Source: Sphagnum magellanicum | Taxonomy: Eukaryota > Streptophyta > Sphagnopsida > Sphagnales > Sphagnaceae | Assembly (NCBI GenBank): GCA_021904315.1 | Contig: CM038913.1 | Span: forward strand, 929,958-993,957 | Direction: 5' to 3' | DNA: 64,000 bases | Part shown: positions 38,440 to 50,207 of the stretch, piece by piece | Layout: the number at the start of each line of letters is the position of its first letter | Numbering within the stretch: position 1 is the first letter of the stretch | Position numbers and translations under genes: made by a program | The notes under the pieces: generated by a model | Seen by the model: only the letters and a program-made list of their open reading frames with translations | Told to the model about the DNA's origin: nothing | Database searches by the model: none

Positions 38440-39020
38440 GTGTTATATGTGATTACTTTGACAAAAGTTGTAAAAACTTAACAAAAGAACTCATTGAACA
38501 AATTGTTGCCCAACTACACAATGGATGATTTCAAGATTGTTTATCCTCATATTGGCAAGTCAATGTTGAGCAAAATTTTGTGAAACATTTGATTATGATT
38601 AAGAATCATTATTCCTATGAATGACACTTGAACCCTAAAACCTACTTTTTCCAATTCTTTCATTGAAACAACTTGATTTGCAAGCTTGTGTGTTGAAGTC
38701 AAATATGTAATAATCAATAGTCCAAGTGAACCCAATCGCTTGTTTGTGGCATAACTTGGCTAATTTTAAGCATCTTGGATCACAAATGTCTAAATATTTA
38801 AAGTTGGTTGAAAATAACCACGGTCTAGGTTATTGGTCAAGTGTGAAGGACAAGTGCACATTTTCAACCATCTCTTTCATGAAGTCTAAGCTCAAGATTC
38901 AAGTCCATGAACATCTCCTTGTTGTAATGGGCATAATATCACAAGATCGTTACAACTTTTAATCATTCCATCATGATTGGGTATTTGAGGAATGGCACAA
39001 CTCCATGAAGTGATGTGTTG
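38440..39020 (+). pseudogene. Decayed hAT-like transposase, copy 2 (C-terminal part)
   Basis: Pieces correspond to copy 1: DCLSSYWQVNVEQNFVKHL with IKNHYSYE (about 38530-38610), NLANFKHLGSQMSKYLKLVE (about 38750), then SSVKDKCTFSTISFMKSKLK with VHEHLLVVMGIISQDRY (about 38840-38955), then VFEEWHNSMK. The order and spacing match the same family. Several stops and a frame shift are present, and the N-terminal half is not recognisable upstream. Confidence 0.55.
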
Positions 39021-39914
39021 TGGATTGACATGATGTGATTTGTCTTGTTCTATGTCTTAATGATGAAATATTTAGTTGATGACAATATGCGGTAGCCTAT
39101 ACTTTCATAGAAGATGTATCACATGTTAAGGCAAGATATTTTGCATTTGAAATCAATTCTTTGGACTTGGAAATTATTTTTGGATGCATGAACTAAAACA
39201 TGCCTCAATCAACAAAATTAGACCAATGTTTCTTAAACATTTGTGGAACTTCCAAAATACCAAAAGAGGTTTCATGACACACATGAAATTTTTCAAGCAT
39301 GGGTCTACCTTATTGCAACAATTGATAAATAGTTGTAAATCATGATTGAATTTGGGACTATTCACCTTCCAAATTAATTTGTACTTGCACCAAAATAATT
39401 GTTTACCTCTCACTATGGAAGATCAAAACATTCTTCAAATGAGCACATGACTTGTTGATATACCATTCGCCAACCTTCACTCTAATCTTAGACAAGTTCT
39501 TCATCACTTTCCTTTTACCTTCATATTCATTCAAGTGATCAAACTTAGTGACCATGAACATGTCTTTCACACTCATAGATATGCAAATAGTGCACTTTAC
39601 TTAGTCAATTGATCCTTCTTTGCCTCTTGTCACATCTATGCACCAAAACTTTGAAGCCCAAGACTCTAACACTTGTGAAACACATTGTAATTCTTGAGCT
39701 CATTTTTCATAAAGTTATTTTTTTCTTGTAAATTAATGATTTCTACAACATTTGAGTTGGAAGAATGGGAGTGGGTAGCCCACTTGGGCACACATGTATT
39801 ACAATTGGGTAAAAGAGGACAAACCAAATTTGAAAACAAATCCACTTTCTGTTTTTGAAACATAATAAAGTGGAGTAAAAGCTAGCTTGTGAAAACAAAG
39901 CTAAATCAAGGGAA

Positions 39915-40376
39915 ATGCATCATTTGCATTATAAAGGAGTGGACATATGCCAAGACCATTGCCAAGTCTACAACAATGTAGTTATTGTCATCTTGAAATT
40001 CAAATTCTTGCCTAAAACACAAAAGCAAAATATTAGCACTTGGACACATGGCAACATCAAGTTTCAAAGTTCAATTCATATCTTGTATTCGTGCCAAGTA
40101 CCAAAATATGATTGCATATACAACTTTGTAATCCACGCACAAGCATATATAAGCAAGATTTGCAAGCATGGTGCTGAAAACGTACATGTGCCCATTAAAA
40201 TTGTTGGAACTTGGGAACATCCCCATATTTATGAATGTCAAGTGGGGTTACAACAAAAAGTTTGCCCACTTTGCAATATGATTATAATAACAAGAATGAC
40301 CTTCAAACCAATAGCCACCTTCATGCACTTTGTGAAACTTACAAAAATAAATAAAATCACAATGCACCACAAATAG
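39915..40376 (+). other. Longest unexplained open frame (153 codons)
   Basis: Plus strand, ATG to TAG-like end, with Cys/His pairs (CQDHC, VCPLCNMIII) scattered through it. No recognised family. It directly follows the hAT relic region and could be decayed transposon sequence; chance opening in AT-rich DNA is also possible. Confidence 0.25.
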
Positions 40377-43300
40377 CCACAAAATTCAAGAAATATTAAT
40401 GAAAGATGCTTGGTGCGCAATGCAATCATGGAAGCTTACCATGTTCTAACTCAACTACAAAGAAGACTCAAATGAGACTTAGGAATGGGAACAATTGTTG
40501 GCAATGAAACTTGTAGACTTTGGAACAAAAACTAGCAAGTGAAGCATTGATGCATGCGCATGTCTATGAGCCTTTAATGATCCTCACTATCAAAAAGTGA
40601 CAAGATGGTCAAAAACCTCAAGTTTAATGGTCCATATATAGTAATCCTCTAATAGTTGACATATTTCATTAGTTTTTTACAGTGATGCACCCCCTCCCAT
40701 CACATTGCATCCTAACAATCATTGCCTACCACCATACATGTTTTAAACTACTTTTTTATAGTAACATCATGTTTTTTTCTAATACAATTTTTAGTTGGGC
40801 ATGTTTTTTGTAGCAATTTTACTAATTTTACTCCCCAAAAAAGCTAAAGTTGATTCAATTATTCATTATGCTCATTTTGCTTTGAATTTTTATTTATATA
40901 ATATAATCAAGTCCATTCTTTGAAAATATCGACTATAAAATTGACATGCCAATATATGTCCATTACTTTTTTGTCATATAATGATCAACATATGTGGCAT
41001 GGAAGTTAAATGATTAATTACATCACAACATTATGAAAATTGGACGTGGTGTATGAAAATATAATTAAATAAATGTATGCCCATTTTTAGGAATCTCATT
41101 CAAATTTTCAAATGTGAAATTTCATTCTACTTTGGTTGATCCATTTTCACCTTAGATGAAAATGGATGCAAAAATAAAATAAAATGTCTAGCAATAAGTA
41201 ATGGAAAATAAGTTATTGGTAAATTCACAAAGTCATCCAAATTTGACTTATTTACTAAATATGGCATTTTTTACGATTAAAAAGTGAACACATTCAATCA
41301 TCGATCGTTTCATAACTTATGTGCAATTATTTCATGATTTTATAGAAGTTCATGTATGTCAATTGCCATTCATGCATGATATGTTTTTTACATCTAATGC
41401 ATCATCACTTTGTGTTGGCTTTTAAAAAATGGTTGGTATAAAAAATGGTCCAAGATTAATCAAATAAGCACCCAATTACAAATAGATTGGACCTTCTCGT
41501 TGGACTTATATTTCAAATATTTTGAAGCAATTTTTTCACAAGTAGTCCCAACTTCAAATATAATTTTGCAAAAATTCTAATACTTCTCTTGCTCTGGACC
41601 ATGACCATTTGGCATCGAATGCCATGTGATGTCATTACATTTATGCACTTGTTCATTTTGGTTAATGTTTGAAATTAGTGCATTCAATTTGTCATTAGCC
41701 TAACCTTACATTCGTAACTTGGTTGGTGGGGGAAACAAAAGGAATGGGTTCAAAACAAGGTCAAAGCATGGTGTGAACCAAATGAAGTGGAACACACCCT
41801 TGCACAAAGTCGGAGACATGCGGGAATGAAGAGGAACAACTAGGAAGACTCCCATGTCACATTCCTAGGCTAATAATTAAGAAGATGGAAATATTTTAGA
41901 ATCATGTTTGAAAGGTTAAAACATGTTTGAATTAAGTGATATAGAAAGGTCATGGATAGTAACAAAACAATATGCCCAAAATATGGTGTTTTCAAAAGTT
42001 ATGATTCTTTGAAAAGTTGAAACACAATCTTTATTGTGGACCACTCATAGTGGATTTGGAGTGTTAATTGAAAAGCTTAACATGAAATTATAAATCTTTT
42101 GAAAATAGTTATATGACAACATGGTCTAACATGCATAAATCAATTATCTTTCTTCAAGTTATAAACCCCAAAGTCACAAGACACCAAATTGTCTCAATTT
42201 TGAAAAGGACTTTACAAATTATAATATTATTTTTGGCATTAAAATATAGTCCCCATAAGAACATGCAAAGTGAATTATATGGAGAATAATGTTTCCCATA
42301 TGAGTTTGAGCCATGGTGAAGTTTATGTGAAATCATGACTAATCTTAAATCCAATTTTTGTTCAAAATTACTCCAACCACCTTCATTACTTATTTGTGTA
42401 ATTGATGCACCCTGCGCACCCAAGGCTTTTTAAAACTTGGTATCAATGGTGACCTCCTTGATCTTGGCATTAGCAAAATTTGGGATGTATTCTTTAGTTC
42501 CCCACAACTTTGGTGAAAAGGTGTTCAAGCTTTGGGGTGATTAAGATGAAATGATTCATGGCCCACAATTTTTTATCACATCAACTATGCAAATAGACAA
42601 AAAGGTGGTTACTATAATTTGAAATCAAAACCAGGTTATGAATTCATTCAAAACTCAAATTCCTAATTTCTCTATATTATGATTTGACATATGGTTTAAT
42701 GGTGATAACACTGAAATGAAAGAAAATAAAGATTCCCAAATTCCTATTTCTTACAACTTTTAGCCCACTCATATGTGCTCTCAAGAAATAGACTTAATTC
42801 AAACATATGACATCATTATCTTATAACCTTCATCAACAACTTTCCAATGACATGTCAAAGTCTTCAATATGACATGATTTACATATTTTGACCTTCCAAA
42901 TTTCATTACAAAAAATTGGAAATCCTTAAAATTTTGAACTCCCAAAATGAAAGTGCAACTTCAAGGTCTTGGGGATGCTTCCAATTCCCTTTGCACATTT
43001 CCCACTTGGGTTGGGAATGTGTTTCAATTCCTTTGTTTGAAGGCATGCCTTGGTTTTACTTTTGACCCATTTTGTTTCATATAGTCCCTACTTTGGTTGT
43101 GATCTGAAATCTAATGTTACAACAATAGTTCAAATGATTGAGAACAATGTGGAAGGCATCTCATTTTGTTTTAATAATATCAAACATGTGGCCCCCATAG
43201 TTTTCATCATAAGGAGCTACGGAACACACTTAAAATTTTGTAAATTTCACTATTGTTGGATGAAGAGTTTATCATTGAAATAATTTTAAATCATTATGAT

Positions 43301-44994
43301 TATTTTATAATTTAAGCATCTTGATGTATATATATAGTTTAAATTATGTGATAAACTTTAAAATATCTTTAGATTCTAAAACTATAAAGTTTTTCAATGT
43401 TTTGGATGAATGTTTATTCTTTCTAATCTGGGAGTTTCAAATTTGGAAATTTTACAATGAATTTAACCAAATAATGTATACATACAAGTGAACAATTTTT
43501 CTTTATTATATAGATTTTTCATTAGCCCAAATTGTCGTACAATTATTTGAATATGTGACACACATTTGAGTTCATGGAACTTCATTAAAATGGGAAATCA
43601 CCATTTGAACAATTTTGAAGAATAGATTTATCAAGTATGAATGTTTTTGAAAGGTTCACACCTAGATGTTAACATGGGGATCAACATAGTTCACATGTGT
43701 GGTTGAATGATATACCCCTTCCCAATCATTTTTCCAAAACCATTTTGTACTATTAAATGGTTAATGTTATTGTACCTTGGTGATTTTAAAGAAAATTATA
43801 TTATTTTCCAAAGTCAAAATTTTCAAAAAAATAGTTTTCTCAACAAGAAATTTGTTGTGAAAGAAAATGAAAATATATTGGGGTATTTTTTTTTCAAAAG
43901 GGAATCTTCAAAATGAATTCATTATTCAACAAATATGTGTCAAAGGTACTATGGTAATAAGAGAATTCAATATTAATTATAATCCAACAATCCATTATTT
44001 TGATCTTTTGATTTTACCCAAATTCATTTTTAAAATGTAGGGTCATAGGCCATGAAATACATTTTGCATATACCTATATTTTATAAGGTAACTTTTATTC
44101 CAAGTCACCCAAAAAGCAACCTCATTGGGGTGCCCCCTCTTGGGAAAATATCACCAATTTTTTGTATACAAAATTGGAGCTCGTTTACATTATTCAAAGC
44201 AAGAATAGTGGCACATCATTTTGCCTTATTGGTATATGTAGGATAAGGGTAGGGAAAATCAATATGTGTAATTATATGTGTCCAATATGGCAAATTTGTG
44301 AGCGGAAAAAGATAATTGAATGTGCTATTGACACCATAAACATGAACACATGAAAATTTAAAACATGATCAAATGGGAAAGATTAAGAAAAATGAAATGA
44401 AACCATTCAACAACTTCAATAATAGATTCATGTCTTCCTTATTAATGGCAAATGATAGTACAATCATACATACATGGTAAATGATTCTAAAAGTACATGG
44501 TAAAAATCTTGTTCAAAACACAATGCATGGAAATGAAATGCAACATGATTTTTTTTTGTTGGCACCATAATTCAAAAAATATAACATAAATATGTGCATG
44601 TGTGCTAAATGGTGATTTTGGCATATGCCATGTTTTGTTAAAATACATCACCCCTTTTTACACCAACACATTGTCCCACCTAGCATTGCAACAAGTGGAG
44701 ATGTAAGGTGGGTCGTTGGGTGTGAAAGATTGTGCCAAAATGTGCTTGTTTGATCAAGACCAAACTAAATAACCATGTGAAGCAATTAAAGACCATAGCT
44801 TGCCCCAAAATCCACCTATGAGTTCCCTCATGAATGTTAGTAGGGCTACTTATGGCAAGCCAACCCCATTGACCACAACCAAAGGTAGTCGTCATCATGA
44901 TGAACCTCACATGAATGGCATCCCAAATCCAATATGTCATCCACCAAAAATGTGGGTGATTTAGGAATGAATTGATATGTTTGCTAGATCACTT
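40377..44994. other. AT-rich intergenic DNA
   Basis: No gene, RNA gene or defined repeat recognised. Confidence 0.6.
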
Positions 44995-45388
44995 TTGGTG
45001 GCGTTAGGTTAATCCACAACCAATAAAATTGATGTGCTTATGATAATTTTATTGATTTTTTGATAACCCATTAATAACCAAATTGTTTGGTGTTGAATTT
45101 TCAAATTTTAATAAACTTGAATGAATAGGTTATCATCTAGGTAAATAATAAATCCTAAGATGTTAAACATGTCTATGACACAAAACAAAAATACAAAAAA
45201 AATAAAATCTAAACCAATTATTTGATAACCTAATTTTGTGCATAATGGATGATTATTGTACCCAAAATGTTGATAACCCAATTGACACTTGAATTGTTTT
45301 GATTTTGATATTGATAACATAATTGACATTTATTTTTTTAAAAACTACCCAGTGGCTATGAAAAAATCAATAACCAACTAACAGTGGT
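44995..45388. mobile_element. Second copy of the GTTATT-rich MITE, inverted
   Basis: Its reverse complement (ttagttggttattgatttttt at the 45388 end) follows the left end of the 12.3-kb copy, and the segment caattttggttattaatggg with gttatcaaaaaatcaat follows its right half. Ends are degenerate. Confidence 0.5.
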
Positions 45389-46152
45389 TCAAAAAGGTTA
45401 AGTTTGGAATATTTACCAACCAAGAAGGGCTAGTAACAACAAAAAATTACTACCCCAACAAGGCATGTTTTTACCATGATATTTACCTATGGATATGTTA
45501 AGGTAAAAGACCCACCCACCCAACATTAATGCCCAATGTTGTTTTTTCTAGTGTTGCCCAAATATGAAGATTTAAATAATTACTCAAGTTCTTTATACGG
45601 AATATTATCCAAATTTTTATAACATATGCATTGAAAAATTTAAGAACACATTTGACCAAACAAATTTGTATTCATTTTTATTTTTTTCATTTGGCGAATA
45701 TGCATTTTCTAGTTTTCAAATTGAAATTGATCATAGGATATGTACAAAGGTTAGGAATACATCCCTGACTTTTGGAATTAAATTTTCCAATCACAAACTT
45801 GCCCTGCTAGAACATAATTTTTTTGTAAAACCAATAATTTGTGGGGGAATTGAACCCAAAGTTCTTTCAAGAACCCTTCCCAATGTAGCATGAGTTTCTT
45901 GCCCCAACCACATCCCACATACAACCTAGTTAACCCATAAACACACAAACCACAACCAAAGCCATCCTTATTGTTGATGAGTTCCACAAGTAACCTTTGC
46001 ATGAATGAAAAGACCATGTTGTTAATTCTTTGAAATGTAAATTGTCATTCAAGTTTTTTAATCCCAAAAAAAGAGCAAGAACAATTTTGAGTTTACCTTC
46101 CCAAATTGATCATTGTCCAACTCCAATTGTTCAAAGTAATTTGATTATTCAA

Positions 46153-47016
46153 TCAAATCATAATTATCCTTAGCCAATGAAAATTCAACTTTAAAAAATA
46201 TGTTAAATCCTTATGCAATGAATAATTTAGATGAGGATCATCAAGCCAATTTTTAACCATAGTGATGATCTGATTCAAATTATCCACTTGTAACTTACAA
46301 TGTCTTAGAGTTGTTAACACATCAACAAGATTGAACACACGTTCAATTTCAATTTGTGACCTTGGAATTCTTAAGATATGTTTGGCAATAGAATTAACAT
46401 TTGGGAATTGGCTTTCATAATCCCCTACCAAGCCAAGGGATCAACACATTTAGCAAGAGTTACAAATCACGCCATTAAACATCCAAAGATCAAAACTAGT
46501 ATCTACATTGTTGTTGCCTCAACAAGCCTCAACAACACATGCAATAGCAAAGTTTTTGTGACCATCATAGGTAATACTTCATCCACCAAAGTAGTATAAA
46601 AAGGAAAAACAACACGTGGGTATTGGTGTAAAACCAAACTTCACAACCAAAAATTATCACAAGTGGAAAATGGCATGTACCCCTTATAAATATACAAGAC
46701 TAGGTCTTCAAAAAATTGTTATTGTGCCTCATCATACTTATTGTAAGGAATTGTAACACCAAAATTTGTTGTGATTGCACACCTAGATGGCACAAACCGC
46801 TTCTTCTTGGGCTTTTAACTATGAATTGCCAACAAGTTGTTCAACAATGGCCAATTTTTTATGAGCAACCAATTTTGGATGTTTAGATTCAACATGGGTC
46901 TTCATGGGAATGATCCCATTAACCTTACCATATTTAACAAGGCATTTTTGTAGAGTAGATCGTTGGCACAAATCAAAAGCACCAACTTGCTTTGTTCTAC
47001 AAATAATGCATTGCAA
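46153..47016 (-). pseudogene. Internally deleted BED-finger hAT transposase relic
   Basis: Minus strand: 47016-46819 reads CIICRTK ... PMKTHVESKHPKL, a C2H2 BED-type DNA-binding finger as at the N-terminus of hAT transposases. 46431-46153 reads YESQFPNVNSIAKHIL, IPRSQIEIERVFNLVDVLT and RHCKLQVDNLNQIITMVKNW, the hAT C-terminal dimerisation domain. Only about 390 bp separate them, with pieces like FDLWMF, so most of the catalytic domain is missing. hAT transposases cut and paste DNA with short terminal repeats; a TIR-like tagtgttgccc lies at 45551 on the far side, but no partner was found. Confidence 0.68.
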
Positions 47017-47639
47017 CAGATCTACAACTTCTCAAGATCCACAAATAAATTGTTGTTGACAACCAAAAAAAACCCAATAGATTGAGGTTTTGACTATGTG
47101 GTTTTGAAGCTAAAACTTGGGTTCATATAGCTACAAGCTATTGTATTTCAACCTTAGTAGAATATGAGGTTACAACAGTAGAATTTGAGGCAACAACTAC
47201 AAAATTAACATTAATAGAACCATGCATATACTCATTTTGGACATTTGATGTTAATGGTGTTCCATCAATTTGTCCACCACCTTGAAAACCAACATTGCCA
47301 ATGGATTTAACCAAATGCACATCATCCTTTTTAACCATCACTCAAGGCTATAGAACAAAAACCTACAACCTAACCAATATAGTGTAAAAAAAAAGGGCTT
47401 AAGGTAAGGCATGGAAGTTTACACATTGAATTTGAAAAAGTGCATGGACATGGAGTAGAAAATGCACTACACATGGAGCCCAAAAGAATAAAAAATGACA
47501 ACCAAATTCAAAAGGTTGAATTTGAAGCTTACTTTGTTGGTTGATGTAAAGACATTATTACAATTTGATGTGCTTGAATCTTCACCGAAACTACAAATGT
47601 TCGAATTGAAAGAACATTTCAACAATTACAACAACCATC

Positions 47640-47903
47640 ACCTATAGCTCACCTAATGTTCACATAGGACCTAAAATCCCAAAACCCAAAACCTTGAATA
47701 ACCCCATTACTCATACCCAAAACCTTACAAAACCCAAATGCTCAAACTCATAACCCGAAACCCAATTTTTTAGACCCAAAACCCATAATTGCAAAACCCA
47801 AAACCTTGCAAAACCCAATTGCTCAAAGCTAAAACCCAAAAACTCAAAAACTTATAACCTTGCAAAACCTAATTGCTTAGACCTAGAACCTAGAGCCTTA
47901 TAT
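47640..47903. repeat. CCCAAAACC-type low-complexity repeat left of the chromovirus
   Basis: Repeated blocks such as cccaaaaccttgcaaaaccc with attgctcaaa. Similar blocks resume right of the chromovirus (54640 onward), so the retrotransposon landed inside this repeat. Confidence 0.7.
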
Positions 47904-48586
47904 TATTATGGACCGACTACAAACAAGTGGAGAATTACAAGACAAGATAAGCTTTATTGATCCATCAACCGGTGTTGATCTATTGAAAGGTTGTTCCCCA
48001 GACTATCTCATTTTATAACCCTGAACCATACTAGTCCCAAAATATCCTAGGCCATGATATTGTCAAAAGTATCCAAAAATATCTTAGGCCATGATATTGC
48101 CAAAAGTATCCCAAAATATCCTAGGACATGACATTGCCAAAAGTATCCCAAGTATCCCAAAATATCCTAGGACATGACATTGCCCAAAGTATCCCAAAAT
48201 ATCCTAGGACATGACATTGCCCAAAGTATCCCAAAATATCCTAGGACATGACATTGCCCAAAGTATCCCAAAATATCCTAGGACATGACATTGCCCAAAG
48301 TATCCCAAAATATCCTAGGACATGACATTGCCCAAAGTATCCCAAAATATCCTAGGACATGACATTGCCCAAAGTATCCCAAAATATCCTAGGACATGAC
48401 ATTGCCCAAAGTATCCCAAAATATCCTAGGACATGACATTGCCCAAAGTATCCCAAAATATCCTAGGACATGACATTGCCCAAAGTATCCCAAAATATCC
48501 TAGGACATGACATTGCCCAAAGTATCCCAAAATATCCTAAGACATGACATTGCCCAAAGTATCCCAAAATATCCTAGGCCATGACA
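47904..48586 (-). repeat. 3' LTR of the chromovirus (683 bp, expanded U3)
   Basis: Matches the 5' LTR at both ends; it carries the same TATA region and an AATAAA signal at 47958-47953. Its U3 has 14 minisatellite units against 3 in the 5' LTR. The length difference, 407 bp, equals exactly 11 x 37. Confidence 0.93.
48046..48586 (-). repeat. 37-bp minisatellite in LTR U3 (14 units)
   Basis: Unit reads cctaggacatgacattgc then ccaaagtatcccaaaatat on the plus strand. Two diverged units, one 46-bp variant (starts 48120, internal agtatccca duplication), then 11 units of exactly 37 bp starting 48166, 48203 ... 48536, ending in a partial unit at 48573. Units 48166-48535 are almost identical, which indicates recent expansion. 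They lie upstream of the LTR TATA box, where enhancer repeats sit in other LTR elements. Confidence 0.95.
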
Positions 48587-48599
48587 TTATCCTCTCCTC
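48587..48599 (-). other. Polypurine tract overlapping the end of pol
   Basis: GAGGAGAGGATAA on the element strand directly precedes the 3' LTR TGTCATGG. It is also the last codons of the pol frame (AGG AGA GGA TAA), so the stop codon touches the LTR boundary. Confidence 0.75.
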
Positions 48600-49138
48600 A
48601 AGCAACATCTTCCAGATGGAGCCGGTTTGTTAGAATACCGTTGGTGAAACCGATTAACTAAGTCTTGGGCATGAACTAGGTTTCCAGCAGGCTCCCAAGT
48701 AGCTTTAGAAGGAGGATAACCTCGCCAAAAGACAAGGTACAAGAGCTTTCCATGAATCTTCTTGGAGTCCAAGACCTCCTGAACTTCAAACTTTTTTTGG
48801 CCTTCAATTTCGACTGGAGCTGGGGGTTCTTGATGACATTCTGGGATCGGGTTTTCATGATAGGGCTCAAGCAGGGAGACATGGAAAACATTGTGGATTT
48901 TGAATTGGGGTGGAAGCTCCAACTGGCAAGCCACTAGACCAACCAATTTGGCGATTTTGAAAGGTCCGAGGCGCTTGTAATCCAACTTGGCACATGGGCG
49001 AGTGGTAGCAATAATCTTTCTAAGAAGCCAGACCTTATCTCCGACCTTGAAGTTTGGATGGTCCTTGTGTCGGCGGTCTGCTTGCTTCTTTTGCCACTCC
49101 TGTGTTAGCTTGAGTTATGCCATAAGGTTCTGTTGAAC
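48587..49138 (-). pseudogene. Integrase C-terminus with chromodomain
   Basis: After a TAA at 49115-49117 the frame resumes with VGDKVWLLRK, LDYKRLGPFKI (GPY/F module), HNVFHVSLL, and a chromodomain at about 48820-48620: FEVQEVLDSKK, LVFWRGYPPSKATWEP, DLVNRFHQRY. The chromodomain marks the element as a chromovirus and in relatives steers integration to particular chromatin. This stretch alone is free of stops up to the LTR. Confidence 0.9.
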
Positions 49139-50207
49139 CTATCCAAGCCTCGTGGCCCTTTCTTCAACCGAGGGGTTTACGGAGTCTCTAGGAATTTCAA
49201 GGCTGAACCTGGGATGAAAATCGTAATTGGCAAAGAATGGACTGATCCCGGTCGATGCATGTGTTGTGTTGTTATAAGCAAATTTTGCTTTAGATAGCAG
49301 GTCCAGCCAGTCGTCCTGTTGGTAGTTCACAGTGCAGCGAAGGTATTGCTCGAATGTTTGGTTTGTCCGTTCGGTTTGTCCATCTGTCTCGAGGTGGAAA
49401 GTTGAAGATAGCCGAATGTCAACTCCAAGAAGCTCAAATAGACGATGCCAGAACTTGGATGCAAACTGAGGACCTCTGTCGGACACAATTTCCTCGGGGA
49501 GTCCATGCAATCGGACGATCCTGTCTATAATTAATTGAGCTGTCTCTTCTGCCGTGATTGACTTGGAATAACGGGTGAAATGGGCCATTTTGGTGAGTCG
49601 ATCGACCACAACCAGTATTGTATTCTTGGTTCTAATAGTAGGGAGGTCCGTGATGAAGTCCATTGCAATAGATCCCCAAGGTCAGTTAGGAATCGACAGA
49701 AGCTAGGAGTCCAAACAGGCGATGTCTAGGAGCCTTGGATCGAGCACATGTATCACAAGACTTGACATACTCCCGTAGCAGCTTGTTCATTTTGGGCCAC
49801 CAGTAAGTCCTTGACACTAGTTCGTGAGTCCGTGCTATTCCAAAGTGACCTGCCAGGGTGTTGTCGTGACATTCTCTCAGGATTTTTAGGCATATAGGTC
49901 CTTCGGGTACATAAATCAGGTTAATTCGAAGGAAAAGTCTGTCTTGCTGCTCAAACTGATCCAGGTCATCACGATTTGGGTTCCTTGGTCGTTCCTGGAG
50001 TTCCTTCTTGATGTTGGTAGCCCAAGTGTCTTCCTTAGTTGCCATCTTGATGTCCCTAACAAGGTATGAGTCTGGGAGGGTGCCGATTGTTGCTGCAACT
50101 TGAAATTGCTAGGGGTTGAGTAAAGTCTGGTTTTGCTGACCGTAGGTTTCATCCCCCGTTCGAAGTTCATATTCTGAACGATGAGATAGCGCGTCAGCTT
50201 TCCCTTG
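49139..50207 (-). pseudogene. Integrase of the chromovirus, broken
   Basis: Includes the HHCC zinc-binding region (AGHFGIARTHELV ... YWWPKM ... CDTCARSK, about 49910-49735) and the DDE core with MDFITDLP (49663), IVSDRGPQFASKFW and TDGQTERTNQ. Integrase inserts the cDNA into the host genome. Defects: TAG 50109-50111, a likely 2-nt deletion near 49705 that moves the frame between the zinc domain and the core, TGA 49682-49684 before PWGSIAMDF, and TAG 49139-49141. The DDE residues themselves are present. Confidence 0.92.

Noticed and set aside
45551..45575. tagtgttgccc as a defined end of the BED-hAT element
   Set aside because: It resembles a hAT terminus, but no inverted partner or 8-bp duplication was found on the other side.
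48120..48586. CRISPR-like regular repeat array
   Set aside because: The 37-bp units are head-to-tail with no variable spacers and lie inside a eukaryotic LTR; this is a minisatellite.
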